Below, one piece after another: positions 39,627 to 46,935 of a stretch of DNA of 49,361 bases. Source of the DNA: an uncultured Clostridia bacterium (GTDB taxonomy: Bacteria; Bacillota; Clostridia; Oscillospirales; Butyricicoccaceae). Every line of letters starts with the position of its first letter. Position 1 is the stretch's first letter. The translations under genes and the position numbers were made by a program. The stretch is taken from positions 1 to 49,361 of the forward strand of contig CAJUSB010000009.1 of NCBI GenBank assembly GCA_910589115.1. The letters are read 5' to 3'. The notes beneath the pieces are model-generated. The model did not search any database, was not told where the DNA came from, and saw only the letters and a program-made list of their open reading frames with translations.

Positions 39627-40256
39627 TTAGACCTCGCTTGCCATGCGCTCATAGTCGCGCGGCGCGATTTCCAACAACAAAATGCGGCCATCCTTATTGA
39701 CTGCGTCTACGCGATACTTCATTATCAACGGATAGCTGAAACCACCGTTTCTTGGCGGAAAGTACCGCTTTTTGAACTCAGCCGGGGACAGCCAGCCAAC
39801 ACTCGCAACATAAATCCAGCGGATGGGTGAGTCGCTGCCTTCAACATTTATCAGCTTAAACTTCTTCTGCGCAGCTCGCTTTTCGTTCTTCTGGCGCAGC
39901 GGAAACAGCGCAAACTGGTGCAAACCGTAACGGATTCGGAACGTTTCAATGCACACCTGTGCCAGTTGCGCAACAACGGCGTTTTTGCACCATACTGGAA
40001 GATGGACATAATCCATCACAAGCACATCTTCGCCGGTTTTGTCCTCCGGAAAAATGGGAACACAGCGCACCAAATCAAGCGCCTGCACGCCGTTCGACAC
40101 TCCCAGAACTTTAACTTTTCCTGCATCCAGAGAACGGTAATGATGGAACGCTTCCGACTGCTTTCCAAACTCAGAAAGCTGCCAGCCGGGGCCGTTGCTC
40201 CGCCGCTGGCCGAGCCGCAGGTCATCAACCGTGTAAAAAGTCAGGTTAGCCGCCAT
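39627..40256 (-). CDS. Hypothetical protein (209 aa)
   Basis: A protein without a recognised domain (MAANLTFYTVDDLRLGQ..., VLVMDYVHLPVWCKNAVVAQ, FRIRYGLHQFALFPLRQK). It is alpha-beta in outline and not membrane-bound. Its start overlaps the stop of the preceding gene by 11 nt, and it is followed by spoVG, so it is within the same operon. Confidence 0.65.
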   Translation of the reverse strand: MAANLTFYTVDDLRLGQRRSNGPGWQLSEFGKQSEAFHHYRSLDAGKVKVLGVSNGVQALDLVRCVPIFPEDKTGEDVLVMDYVHLPVWCKNAVVAQLAQVCIETFRIRYGLHQFALFPLRQKNEKRAAQKKFKLINVEGSDSPIRWIYVASVGWLSPAEFKKRYFPPRNGGFSYPLIMKYRVDAVNKDGRILLLEIAPRDYERMASEV

Positions 40257-40752
40257 AAACCACCGCCTTGTCCGTTAGCCTGTGTTGAAGCTCACCCAAA
40301 CAGATGCCGTCATCGGTCAGCTTTGCCAGCAGATCGGGGTGAATGTCGCGCAGGTCAACCTCCGGCGCTTCAACGATATGGATGCTTTTCGCGTCCAAAT
40401 CCGGGCACGCCCACAGGCGGACATCTTCGGGAATCCCCGCCGCATCAAGCAATTCCGGCGATACCTTGAAATTGTCCATTTCCGACGAGAACGGGCAAAG
40501 CGTTTCGCTGCATTCCTCGCATTTGCCGCAAGCTTTCAGCAAAACTTCACACAGCTCCTGCTCCAAATCACGCAAGCGTTCCACCACGTGAAGAAGCTCC
40601 AGCGCGTTCATCTCGTGCGGAACCAGTACCGCCGCCTTTACCATCGCGTGGATATTCAGCTTCTTTTCTTCCTGTAAACCGCAAATTTTCAGCGCTGCGG
40701 ACGGGATCAACACACCTTTCGGCTGCGGCTGTTTCACAAAAGAAATACTCAT
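40246..40752 (-). CDS. AbrB-like protein with a cysteine cluster
   Basis: A 168-aa protein. The N-terminal part (KGVLIPSAALKICGLQEEKKLNIHAM) resembles a SpoVT/AbrB-type DNA-binding strand-swap fold. A coiled helix and CGKCEECSETLCPF follow, probably a metal-binding site. The C-terminus contains a helix-turn-helix-like LLAKLTDDGICLGELQ. It may be a regulator. GGAGG lies just before the ATG. It overlaps the next gene by 11 nt and follows the D12 methyltransferase by 8 nt. Confidence 0.65.
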   Translation of the reverse strand: MSISFVKQPQPKGVLIPSAALKICGLQEEKKLNIHAMVKAAVLVPHEMNALELLHVVERLRDLEQELCEVLLKACGKCEECSETLCPFSSEMDNFKVSPELLDAAGIPEDVRLWACPDLDAKSIHIVEAPEVDLRDIHPDLLAKLTDDGICLGELQHRLTDKAVVYGG

Positions 40753-40760
40753 TTTTCCTC

Positions 40761-41615
40761 CTAAAAAAGTGATATTTGTGACGGCGAATTGCGTTTCCGC
40801 TCGTCAAAGTCGTAGTTGGCAATCAACAATTCGGCGAACTGCGCGCCGTTGTCATACCGCTGTTTAATGGTGTTCAGACGGCTGACTTCCATCATCCGAA
40901 TCCCCGGACGCTGATACAAACCTCGTATAAAATCATCGTCATTATAAGACAGCAGGAATTTGCCTTCAATCTGCATCAGCGTGTCCCGCAGGCGAACGTG
41001 GTCTTTCTCCGTGAAGCCTTCCTCTCCGATGTTTTTGTAGTAGCCTTCGGTCGCATGGTATGGCGGATCAAGGTAGAAAAAGCTGACCGGGCGGTCGTAC
41101 TGCCCAATCAGCTTTTCAAAGTCGCGATTCTCAATCACCACGTCTCCGAGCCGGATGTGAGCCTGCTCAATCAGCGGGAAGTCCTTGCGAATGTTGTGCG
41201 GCTGGCCGCCAAAACTAGTCAGCCCAGATGCGTAGCTGTAGCGGATCAGCTGGTAAAAACCAGCCGCTTTTTTTACGTCTGAGGCAGGGCTATGCCCCAG
41301 GGCACCTTCTCTTTGCCCTTCGGGCAAATTCACCTTGTCACGTGCAAGTTCAGCACGGATGCGGTCAAATTCTTCACGGGAATTGAGTGCGTAGCGCAGC
41401 TCATCCATCAGCGCTTCCGGCTGGTCACGAACACAGCGATAAAGATTCACCAGCAGGCCGTTGCGGTCGTTGTAGACCTCAAAATCGCCGCGCGGCGGCT
41501 TGTGAAACAGCACCCATCCACCGCCGCCGAACACCTCAATATACCTTTCGTAGTGAAGCGGAAAGCGCTGGACAATCACGTCGCGGAGTGCCTTTTTGCC
41601 GCCGATCCAGCTCAT
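40761..41615 (-). CDS. D12-class adenine-specific DNA methyltransferase
   Basis: A 284-aa N6-adenine methyltransferase of the Dam/D12 class. WIGGKKALRDVIVQRFP and EVFGGGGWVLFHKP form motif X and motif I (SAM binding), and FFYLDPPYHATEGYY is motif IV with the catalytic DPPY. No restriction endonuclease gene is adjacent, so it is an orphan methyltransferase and probably protects the element against host restriction. Target site is not predictable here. Confidence 0.9.
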   Translation of the reverse strand: MSWIGGKKALRDVIVQRFPLHYERYIEVFGGGGWVLFHKPPRGDFEVYNDRNGLLVNLYRCVRDQPEALMDELRYALNSREEFDRIRAELARDKVNLPEGQREGALGHSPASDVKKAAGFYQLIRYSYASGLTSFGGQPHNIRKDFPLIEQAHIRLGDVVIENRDFEKLIGQYDRPVSFFYLDPPYHATEGYYKNIGEEGFTEKDHVRLRDTLMQIEGKFLLSYNDDDFIRGLYQRPGIRMMEVSRLNTIKQRYDNGAQFAELLIANYDFDERKRNSPSQISLF

Positions 41616-41623
41616 AAAACTGT

Positions 41624-41938
41624 TTATTTCCCCTCACCGCCTTCGCTTTCTCCAAAGTTGTACAGCGAAGATTCAAGCCCGCTGATTGCGGCTTCCAGGC
41701 TGTTTTCCATCGCCCGAAGCTGGCGGATGGTCGCGTAAACTTCGCCAGCGGTCACGGCGTAGAAGTAGCCGTCCACACTGCTGCCGATCGGCACGCCTTC
41801 GCGCCGTAGACGGTTCACCCGCCGCCGTAATTCGTTGCCGCTGATTTGCAGGCTTTGCTCCAAATCGGAGCTTTTTCTGGCGTTTTTCCTTCCCATGCAC
41901 TCGGCTTTCAAGTGCTTCACCAAGGGTTCATATTTCAT
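41624..41938 (-). CDS. Small winged-helix-like DNA-binding protein
   Basis: A 104-aa basic protein. LEQSLQISGNELRRRVNRLRREGVPIGSS has the shape of a winged helix (recognition helix then wing). ATIRQLRAMENSLEAAISGLES forms a helix at the C-terminus. GGAGG stands 5 nt before the ATG. It follows a terminator and starts the methyltransferase operon, so it may regulate that operon. Confidence 0.7.
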   Translation of the reverse strand: MKYEPLVKHLKAECMGRKNARKSSDLEQSLQISGNELRRRVNRLRREGVPIGSSVDGYFYAVTAGEVYATIRQLRAMENSLEAAISGLESSLYNFGESEGGEGK

Positions 41939-41980
41939 GGGTTCCTCCTTTTTCTGAGCTGATTTACCGAAAAAGGTACG

Positions 41981-42018
41981 AAAAAAGGGCCGCAGTCCTT
42001 TTCGGAAAAACGGCCCTT
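41981..42018 (-). terminator. Intrinsic terminator after the DUF4314 gene
   Basis: On the minus strand AAGGGCCG pairs with CGGCCCTT around an 18-nt loop and is followed by TTTT. It ends the ArdA-like/DUF4314 operon before the winged-helix gene. Confidence 0.8.
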
Positions 42019-42035
42019 GTGGTATTTTTATTGCG

Positions 42036-43001
42036 TTATAGGCTCATTGCGGGTGCAGCTTCCTGTTTCTCACAGTTGGATGGGTCGGCGGCGGGAGTGT
42101 CCCAACCGAGTGTGCAGCCGTTCAGCATGGCTTCCTCCTGCGCGGGAGTGATGCCACGCCTGCCGTTACTGTAATCCGCGTAGCGCCGGTTCTTTTCTAC
42201 GTTTCCGGATTCCCGCGAGGAAGGCTCATAGCCGCTTTCGCCGCGCTTGATGCAGACCAGCTCGCCGGAGGAGGGCAGGACTGCCATACAAACTTCCGGC
42301 AGCGCGGTCGGCGAAAAACGTTCCTGCTCCGTCTGAATTGTCCAGGATTTGTCGCTGTTCCAGAGGGCGGCATAAATCGTATCGCCATTCGGCAGTTTCT
42401 GCCCCCTTTGCTCAAAGCCCTCCCCCAAACCGTCACTTGCCTGTCCCGTGACGGCTTCAATTAAATCCATCATTTCGCTGGCGTTCAGCGGCTCCCGAAG
42501 GACACATTTCGCTACGCCCCACAGCTTGCCCTGCCGCACATCAACGTCGAATTGGAAGGACTGTACCTTCACGTTCAGGCTGTCGTTTTCGCGGTAGTAA
42601 ATCATCAACCCACGTTCGGCTTCCTCCGGCGCACGCTCTTTCAGCAGCGCTTCCCGGATAATGTCCGCATAGTCAATGGCTTCCTGATCGGTAAGCACTT
42701 CCGGTTCTTCGTCTGCATAACCGCCCCACTCATCCACGCACTCCGCAGTTACCGTCATTGGCATATAGAAATTCAGGCTTTGCAGATGCTGGATACTGAA
42801 ACTATCTACGCCGGGAATCACGCTCAATGAACGCCCGTTGTCCCAATCAACCCCCAATTGACCGGCATCGTCAATGAAGCGGACGGTTCCCCCTGTACCC
42901 GGTTCCACCGGGCGCGGGTCTTCCATGTGTTCCAGCTTGATGCGCGTCCCCGGCGGGTACTTCTCCCGCAGTGCATCCACTCTTGCTTTGTCAAATGTCA
43001 T
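42036..43001 (-). CDS. DUF4314 protein
   Basis: A 321-aa protein. The N-terminal part (RVDALREKYPPGTRIKLEHM, GTGGTVRFIDDAGQLGVDWDNGRSL) is a DUF4314 domain, a small beta-barrel found in many ICE accessory proteins. The rest is unassigned. The C-terminus ends APAMSL. It starts inside the stop of the preceding gene (ATGA), so it is coupled to the ArdA-like gene. Function is unknown. Confidence 0.78.
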   Translation of the reverse strand: MTFDKARVDALREKYPPGTRIKLEHMEDPRPVEPGTGGTVRFIDDAGQLGVDWDNGRSLSVIPGVDSFSIQHLQSLNFYMPMTVTAECVDEWGGYADEEPEVLTDQEAIDYADIIREALLKERAPEEAERGLMIYYRENDSLNVKVQSFQFDVDVRQGKLWGVAKCVLREPLNASEMMDLIEAVTGQASDGLGEGFEQRGQKLPNGDTIYAALWNSDKSWTIQTEQERFSPTALPEVCMAVLPSSGELVCIKRGESGYEPSSRESGNVEKNRRYADYSNGRRGITPAQEEAMLNGCTLGWDTPAADPSNCEKQEAAPAMSL

Positions 43002-44194
43002 AATGTGATACCCCCTGTTTGAAGTTCGGATTCTCTTTGGTACTGCTCCGCCGGGTCTTCCATCATCAATTCTTCTAGGCTCAGGATTCCCTCGTAGCAG
43101 ATGTAGCCGCAGGCGTTAAACTCGCCGTTTTCAGCAATAACCTTTTGCTCCCCGTATGCTCTGTAATCGTAGAAATCCTCCAGATTTGGGTCGTATTCAA
43201 ACCTTCCGGATTGCTGAATCATGTATCGACCATATTCTTCCGGAGTCTGCACATCGGGCGCAAAATCAAACCGTTCCAGATTCTCGGTGAGCTGGCGGAT
43301 TTCGCTGGCGTACTGCGGCTGCGCCATTAAAACAGCCGCATCCAGCTTTTTTCGTTCAGGCGGAGACAGCCCAGCAACGGCACGGCACATTTCGTTGATC
43401 TCAGCCAGTGATTCCCGATGCAAATCAATTCGTGTGGAAACTTCTTTCGGCAGTTCGTCCATCACGATTTTCATCCGCGTGTCGGCGGCATCGGTCGCCC
43501 CGGCACGCTCCAGCGTTCGGGCAAGCTGCTGGTCCGGCGTGGGGAAGTACAGACAAGCGGTTGATCCACCATCTGCTGGCTGAATTTCGATTGCCAGCTG
43601 ACACGGCTGGTACAGATACGGCGGGAAGTGCTGTCCGTCATAGAGCGGTTCCAATTTCATACCATTATCATAGACCACGCCGTATGGGGTGACGCTGCCG
43701 TTTCCGCTCAGGATGAGTTTTAGTGCTTCAGCTTTTTTGTCCTGCTGGCTGTATCCCTCGACCGGAATACAGCCGCCGTGACTTGTGATGATGTGGTCGC
43801 GCCCAACCTGCTCCAAATCGGCGAAGTTTATAATCACCGTTGCCTGCTGGCAGCTGAATGTCAGGTTGATGAAATCCTGTATATCCGACAGTTCCAGCTT
43901 GCTTGCCATGCCTTGAAATTGCGCGGCTTCATAATCATTGAAGCTGTCCAGTCGCTTCGCAAGATAGTCAAGTTCATCTACATTCGCCGTCAGGGATTCC
44001 AGCGGTTTCAGCACCGTGTACCAGCTGTTCAGTTCGTTGATTTTACAGTCTTGCACCTGCGTCCTGCCGATACCCATCTGACTGAGCTGCATGATTACGT
44101 GGTCGTACAGCTCGTCCGAAATCGGGAAGTCGAGAGGCGTGGAGCCATATTCCGGGTGTTCCGCATTGCTGAGAACACTCCTAATCACAAACAC
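42998..44194 (-). CDS. ArdA-like antirestriction protein, copy 2
   Basis: A 398-aa acidic protein. Two ArdA-like blocks are seen: NVDELDYLAKRLDSFNDYEAAQF and EINEMCRAVAGLSPPERKKLDA. Short ArdA mimics B-form DNA and blocks type I restriction; longer clostridial relatives are assigned by similarity only. GTG at 44194 has GGGAG upstream. It overlaps the 58-aa gene by 14 nt and is followed by DUF4314 in the same operon. It is related to the protein at 44405. Confidence 0.7.
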   Translation of the reverse strand: MFVIRSVLSNAEHPEYGSTPLDFPISDELYDHVIMQLSQMGIGRTQVQDCKINELNSWYTVLKPLESLTANVDELDYLAKRLDSFNDYEAAQFQGMASKLELSDIQDFINLTFSCQQATVIINFADLEQVGRDHIITSHGGCIPVEGYSQQDKKAEALKLILSGNGSVTPYGVVYDNGMKLEPLYDGQHFPPYLYQPCQLAIEIQPADGGSTACLYFPTPDQQLARTLERAGATDAADTRMKIVMDELPKEVSTRIDLHRESLAEINEMCRAVAGLSPPERKKLDAAVLMAQPQYASEIRQLTENLERFDFAPDVQTPEEYGRYMIQQSGRFEYDPNLEDFYDYRAYGEQKVIAENGEFNACGYICYEGILSLEELMMEDPAEQYQRESELQTGGITL

Positions 44195-44357
44195 CTTTGT
44201 TCACTCCCTTCAGTGTCATATTCTTGATTTTCCGGACCCTTGTTTTCATGCACTCACCGTCACTGCCGCCGCACAGAAATCCGGTTGACGAATACGGACA
44301 GCCTCGGCATTTCGCCGCGGCAGACTGCGTCTGCATATCCTTTTTCTGATTTTCCAT
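44181..44357 (-). CDS. Small cysteine-rich protein (58 aa)
   Basis: A short gene: MENQKKDMQTQSAAAKCRGC, then PYSSTGFLCGGSDGECMKTR. CRGCPYSSTGFLCGGSDGEC is a CxxC...C...C pattern, probably binding zinc. A GGAGGACAC site precedes the ATG at 44357. The stop lies 14 nt inside the next gene. It is between two ArdA-like genes. Function is unknown, but length, site and cysteine spacing support a real gene. Confidence 0.7.
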   Translation of the reverse strand: MENQKKDMQTQSAAAKCRGCPYSSTGFLCGGSDGECMKTRVRKIKNMTLKGVNKGVCD

Positions 44358-44404
44358 GTGTCCTCCATTCTATAACCTCATACTATGATGACTAAAATGC
44401 TTCA

Positions 44405-45538
44405 TTACGCCATCTCCATTCCGCCCTGCTGGGACTGTTCCTGCGGCATATAAACGGGCTGTCGGTCTTTGCGCTCGACCATGCCGTAGGCGGTCAGGTC
44501 TGCGTGCAGCGCTTCGACCAGTGCATGGCCGTAGCCTTCCAAATCGAGGTAGGGGAGCATGATTTCTACCGAGTCAGGAGACATAATCACGCTCATTTCA
44601 TCCCGCGCAACATCTTCCAGTGTTTCGTATTCCTGCGTCACGATGTACTCATCCATTTTATTGAGCAGTTGGACGGCAATCTCGAACTCGCTGCATTTGG
44701 TAGCGGCCAAGATGGCTTTATATTCGGTGAACTGCTTCTGCGGCATTTCTGACAATGTCACGGCAAGCCGGTTGACCTCTCGAATATTTTCTGCCGTGTT
44801 GACGAGGTCTGTCAGCATCGGGGCCTTACAGTCGATGCACGTGAAGCCAGTTTCCCTTACTCCAACAGCGTCCAATTTTGTTTCGTTTACGGGCAGTTTA
44901 AGCAGGACACCACCATTTTCGCCCTCCAGAAGTATGATATAGTCTGGTGTTTCCGGTGTCGGATCAAGTGTTTGGTGTGCCTGAATCAATTCGCTGTGCT
45001 GCTCGATGTAGCTGCTGCTGGTAAAGGTCCCACCTTCTGCCAGCCGATGCTCCCGCCCAATCGACACATAGTCAAGCTTTTCGTAGGCTTCTTCCGGGAG
45101 CGGTTCGCCGTTTCCCCACAGGTCGTTTTCTACGAGAAATTCGCCGAGTTCCCTGTCTGTCGTGATTCCGGTCAGCACATGGCAGCAGTCTGTACTGTAG
45201 GCGAGGTCGATTAGCTTCGAGATGGGAATCGGCTGGTCTGATTTGAAGGACTCCTTTTTCAACAGTCCCTCGAACGCTTCGCTCTGGTAATTCTCAAGGC
45301 TTGCCAGCTTTTCTGCCAGCGCATTGACCTCGTACAAACCGCCCTGTGCCGTCGGGAGAAAGTTTAAGTTTTTGCTGCTATAGCTGTAAAGAATTTCGGT
45401 CTTTATCTCGGTATCCGAGTTGACTCGGAGCCGCTCTAACGCATCCTGCATTTCATAAGGTGTCGCTGGCAGGGTGAGATTTGTTTCTCTGCCGTGGCGG
45501 TCTTTCCTTGAAATGCTTACATCAAAAACCGGGTTCAA
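44405..45538 (-). CDS. ArdA-like antirestriction protein, copy 1
   Basis: A 377-aa acidic protein, a relative of the one at 42998. ArdA-like segments: EVNALAEKLASLENYQSEAFEGL and EVNRLAVTLSEMPQKQFTEYKAIL. It starts with TTG at 45538 after a GGAGAG site. The tail is Gln/Met-rich (EQSQQGGMEMA). It is the second gene of the LPD28 operon. DNA-mimic activity is likely from composition but unproven. Confidence 0.7.
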   Translation of the reverse strand: MNPVFDVSISRKDRHGRETNLTLPATPYEMQDALERLRVNSDTEIKTEILYSYSSKNLNFLPTAQGGLYEVNALAEKLASLENYQSEAFEGLLKKESFKSDQPIPISKLIDLAYSTDCCHVLTGITTDRELGEFLVENDLWGNGEPLPEEAYEKLDYVSIGREHRLAEGGTFTSSSYIEQHSELIQAHQTLDPTPETPDYIILLEGENGGVLLKLPVNETKLDAVGVRETGFTCIDCKAPMLTDLVNTAENIREVNRLAVTLSEMPQKQFTEYKAILAATKCSEFEIAVQLLNKMDEYIVTQEYETLEDVARDEMSVIMSPDSVEIMLPYLDLEGYGHALVEALHADLTAYGMVERKDRQPVYMPQEQSQQGGMEMA

Positions 45539-45660
45539 ATTTTTCTCTCCTGTTCATCATTATTTTTATAATCGCTGCAACACAACATATCATCATCTCA
45601 TGTCGATATCCAGCGCAGAAACCAACAAAACAGTGCTGGTTTTATTGGGCACAACCTCTT

Positions 45661-45999
45661 TTATGGGAATTCCGGTGCGGGCAATCCTACCTTCTTACAG
45701 AACTGCTCGATGGTGTAGTAGAGGTCAAAGCCCACAACATTGCCGTATACGCATCGGTAATTCCTACCCCGATGGAAGTTGACCTTTGACGGAGCCAGAA
45801 TCGTTCCAACAAAATTTTCTTCGACATGGTCCGCGAGACGGACAGGCCGTCCGAAGTCGCAGGCGTATCGGGCTTCCAGCTCGTAGCAGTACCATCCAAG
45901 CGGGATGGTACTCCGGTCAACCCGCTCCCGCGTCAGGAGCGCCGGTTCCCAGAGCAGCTCGATTCGCTCGAAAGCGGCGGTGCGTGCATCGGTTTCCAT
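45661..45999 (-). CDS. LPD28-domain protein
   Basis: A 112-aa protein. RIELLWEPALLTRERVDRST, IPLGWYCYELEARYACDFG and LADHVEENFVGTIL match the LPD28 domain (large polyvalent protein-associated domain 28) as known from ICEs and phages. The start at 45999 has GGGAGGG upstream. It is the first gene of the accessory operon and lies directly after a leader terminator. Function is unknown. Confidence 0.8.
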   Translation of the reverse strand: METDARTAAFERIELLWEPALLTRERVDRSTIPLGWYCYELEARYACDFGRPVRLADHVEENFVGTILAPSKVNFHRGRNYRCVYGNVVGFDLYYTIEQFCKKVGLPAPEFP

Positions 46000-46029
46000 G
46001 ATTTTGATCCCTCCCTTCATCCGGAAAAC

Positions 46030-46080
46030 AAAAAAGAGCCGTAAGCTTACTGGTTTCTCAGCAGTTTACGGCCCTCTTTT
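46030..46080 (-). terminator. Leader terminator in front of the LPD28 operon
   Basis: On the minus strand the arms around AGAGGGCCGTAA and TTACGGCTCT (with a two-base bulge) are followed by TTTTTT. It ends about 30 nt before the LPD28 start. No gene ends directly upstream, so it may be an attenuator in the operon leader. Confidence 0.65.
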
Positions 46081-46422
46081 ATGATAGGATTTGTTCCGAA
46101 TTTTATAGAAAATATACGTTTTACGCTGTGCCTTGCTTGGACTTGTTTGATTTGAAGGCAGCAGCTTCGCACTGTAACGAGGTTGTACCCTTTGAATCTC
46201 CGCGCGAAAATTCAAAAGGGCACAAGTAAGAAGCGGAGTGTATCCTGCCGACCGAATCCTGTTCTGTGGCGAGCAGGGCAGCGTCCTGATCAGGCTGTGC
46301 CCTCTGAAAGCTGCCCGCGTTTACAGCAAGGTCGCTTACGCAGGGTGCGCCTGTTCCCTCGTGACGGATTGTCTGAGAGGGCAAAAGAAGCAGTCAGCTT
46401 CCTTGCCGCTGTCCGAAAATCC

Positions 46423-46451
46423 AAAAGGGACACCGCTTGGATGTCCCTTTT
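46423..46451. terminator. Perfect 10-bp inverted repeat AAAAGGGACA/TGTCCCTTTT
   Basis: The arms are 46423-46432 and 46442-46451 around a 9-nt loop, with A and T runs on both sides, so it could act as a terminator in both directions. It is one of several GGGCAC/GGGACA-type motifs in this region. Confidence 0.55.
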
Positions 46452-46674
46452 GCATTACCGGATTTTGTTGTAAATTTGAAGTAAAACCGAAAAGAATGTT
46501 AGGGCCGCAGCCGGTTTTGTAACGATTGTAAGTGAAATAGAAAAAGGGCACCGCTCCATCTGACTTTGTGAATAGTCAACAAACGGATGCCCGAAACTTT
46601 GTATAAAATTTCTGCTGGGAAAGCCGCACCCGGCGGGGAAAATTCCCGTTTCAAAAAGGGCACAGCCTGAACGG

Positions 46675-46730
46675 AAGGGCGTAAATCCCGCCAACAGGTG
46701 GTTCGAATCTACAACCTCGCAGCAAACCGG
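46675..46730 (+). other. tRNA-like 3' segment (possible attachment-site remnant)
   Basis: AAGGGCGTAAATCCC followed by CCAACAGGTGGTTCGAATCTACAACC resembles an anticodon arm and T-arm (TTCGAAT loop with a 4-bp stem). The anticodon loop is a base short and no acceptor stem or CCA is clear. A degraded tRNA end left by element insertion is possible; coincidence is also possible. Confidence 0.25.
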
Positions 46731-46935
46731 CGGTTTGCATCTATGGAAATCACCCTGAAATTTGCCCCCCTCAAAACCCCGAAAAAACCAAGAGCGGCGG
46801 GTATTTTAGCCCGCCTCATCTATAGTGTTTGGATAATATGTCTTTCGTTGACAAAATAGATGTATGCTTGTAACTGTTGTGCTGCAACAGTTTCTAATAA
46901 TTTCACGGCATTCAAAGATAGCACCGCAAATTTAG

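Larger units (their letters stand above)
46081..46935. other. About 850 bp non-coding region with repeated motifs
   Basis: No convincing gene: the short frames lack ribosome sites and known motifs. The sequence contains AAAAGGGCAC (46214-46223, 46542-46551, 46654-46663) and related motifs, a perfect hairpin (46423-46451), a tRNA-like segment (46675-46730), and a GGCGGG/CCCGCC hairpin near 46797-46818. It also marks the change from GC-rich to AT-rich sequence. It may include an operon promoter (TATAAAAT near 46100, weak). Confidence 0.5.

Noticed and set aside
46121..46694. Short minus-strand frames of 71-87 codons
   Set aside because: No ribosome sites, no known motifs, and they run through the repeat motifs and hairpin; treated as non-coding.
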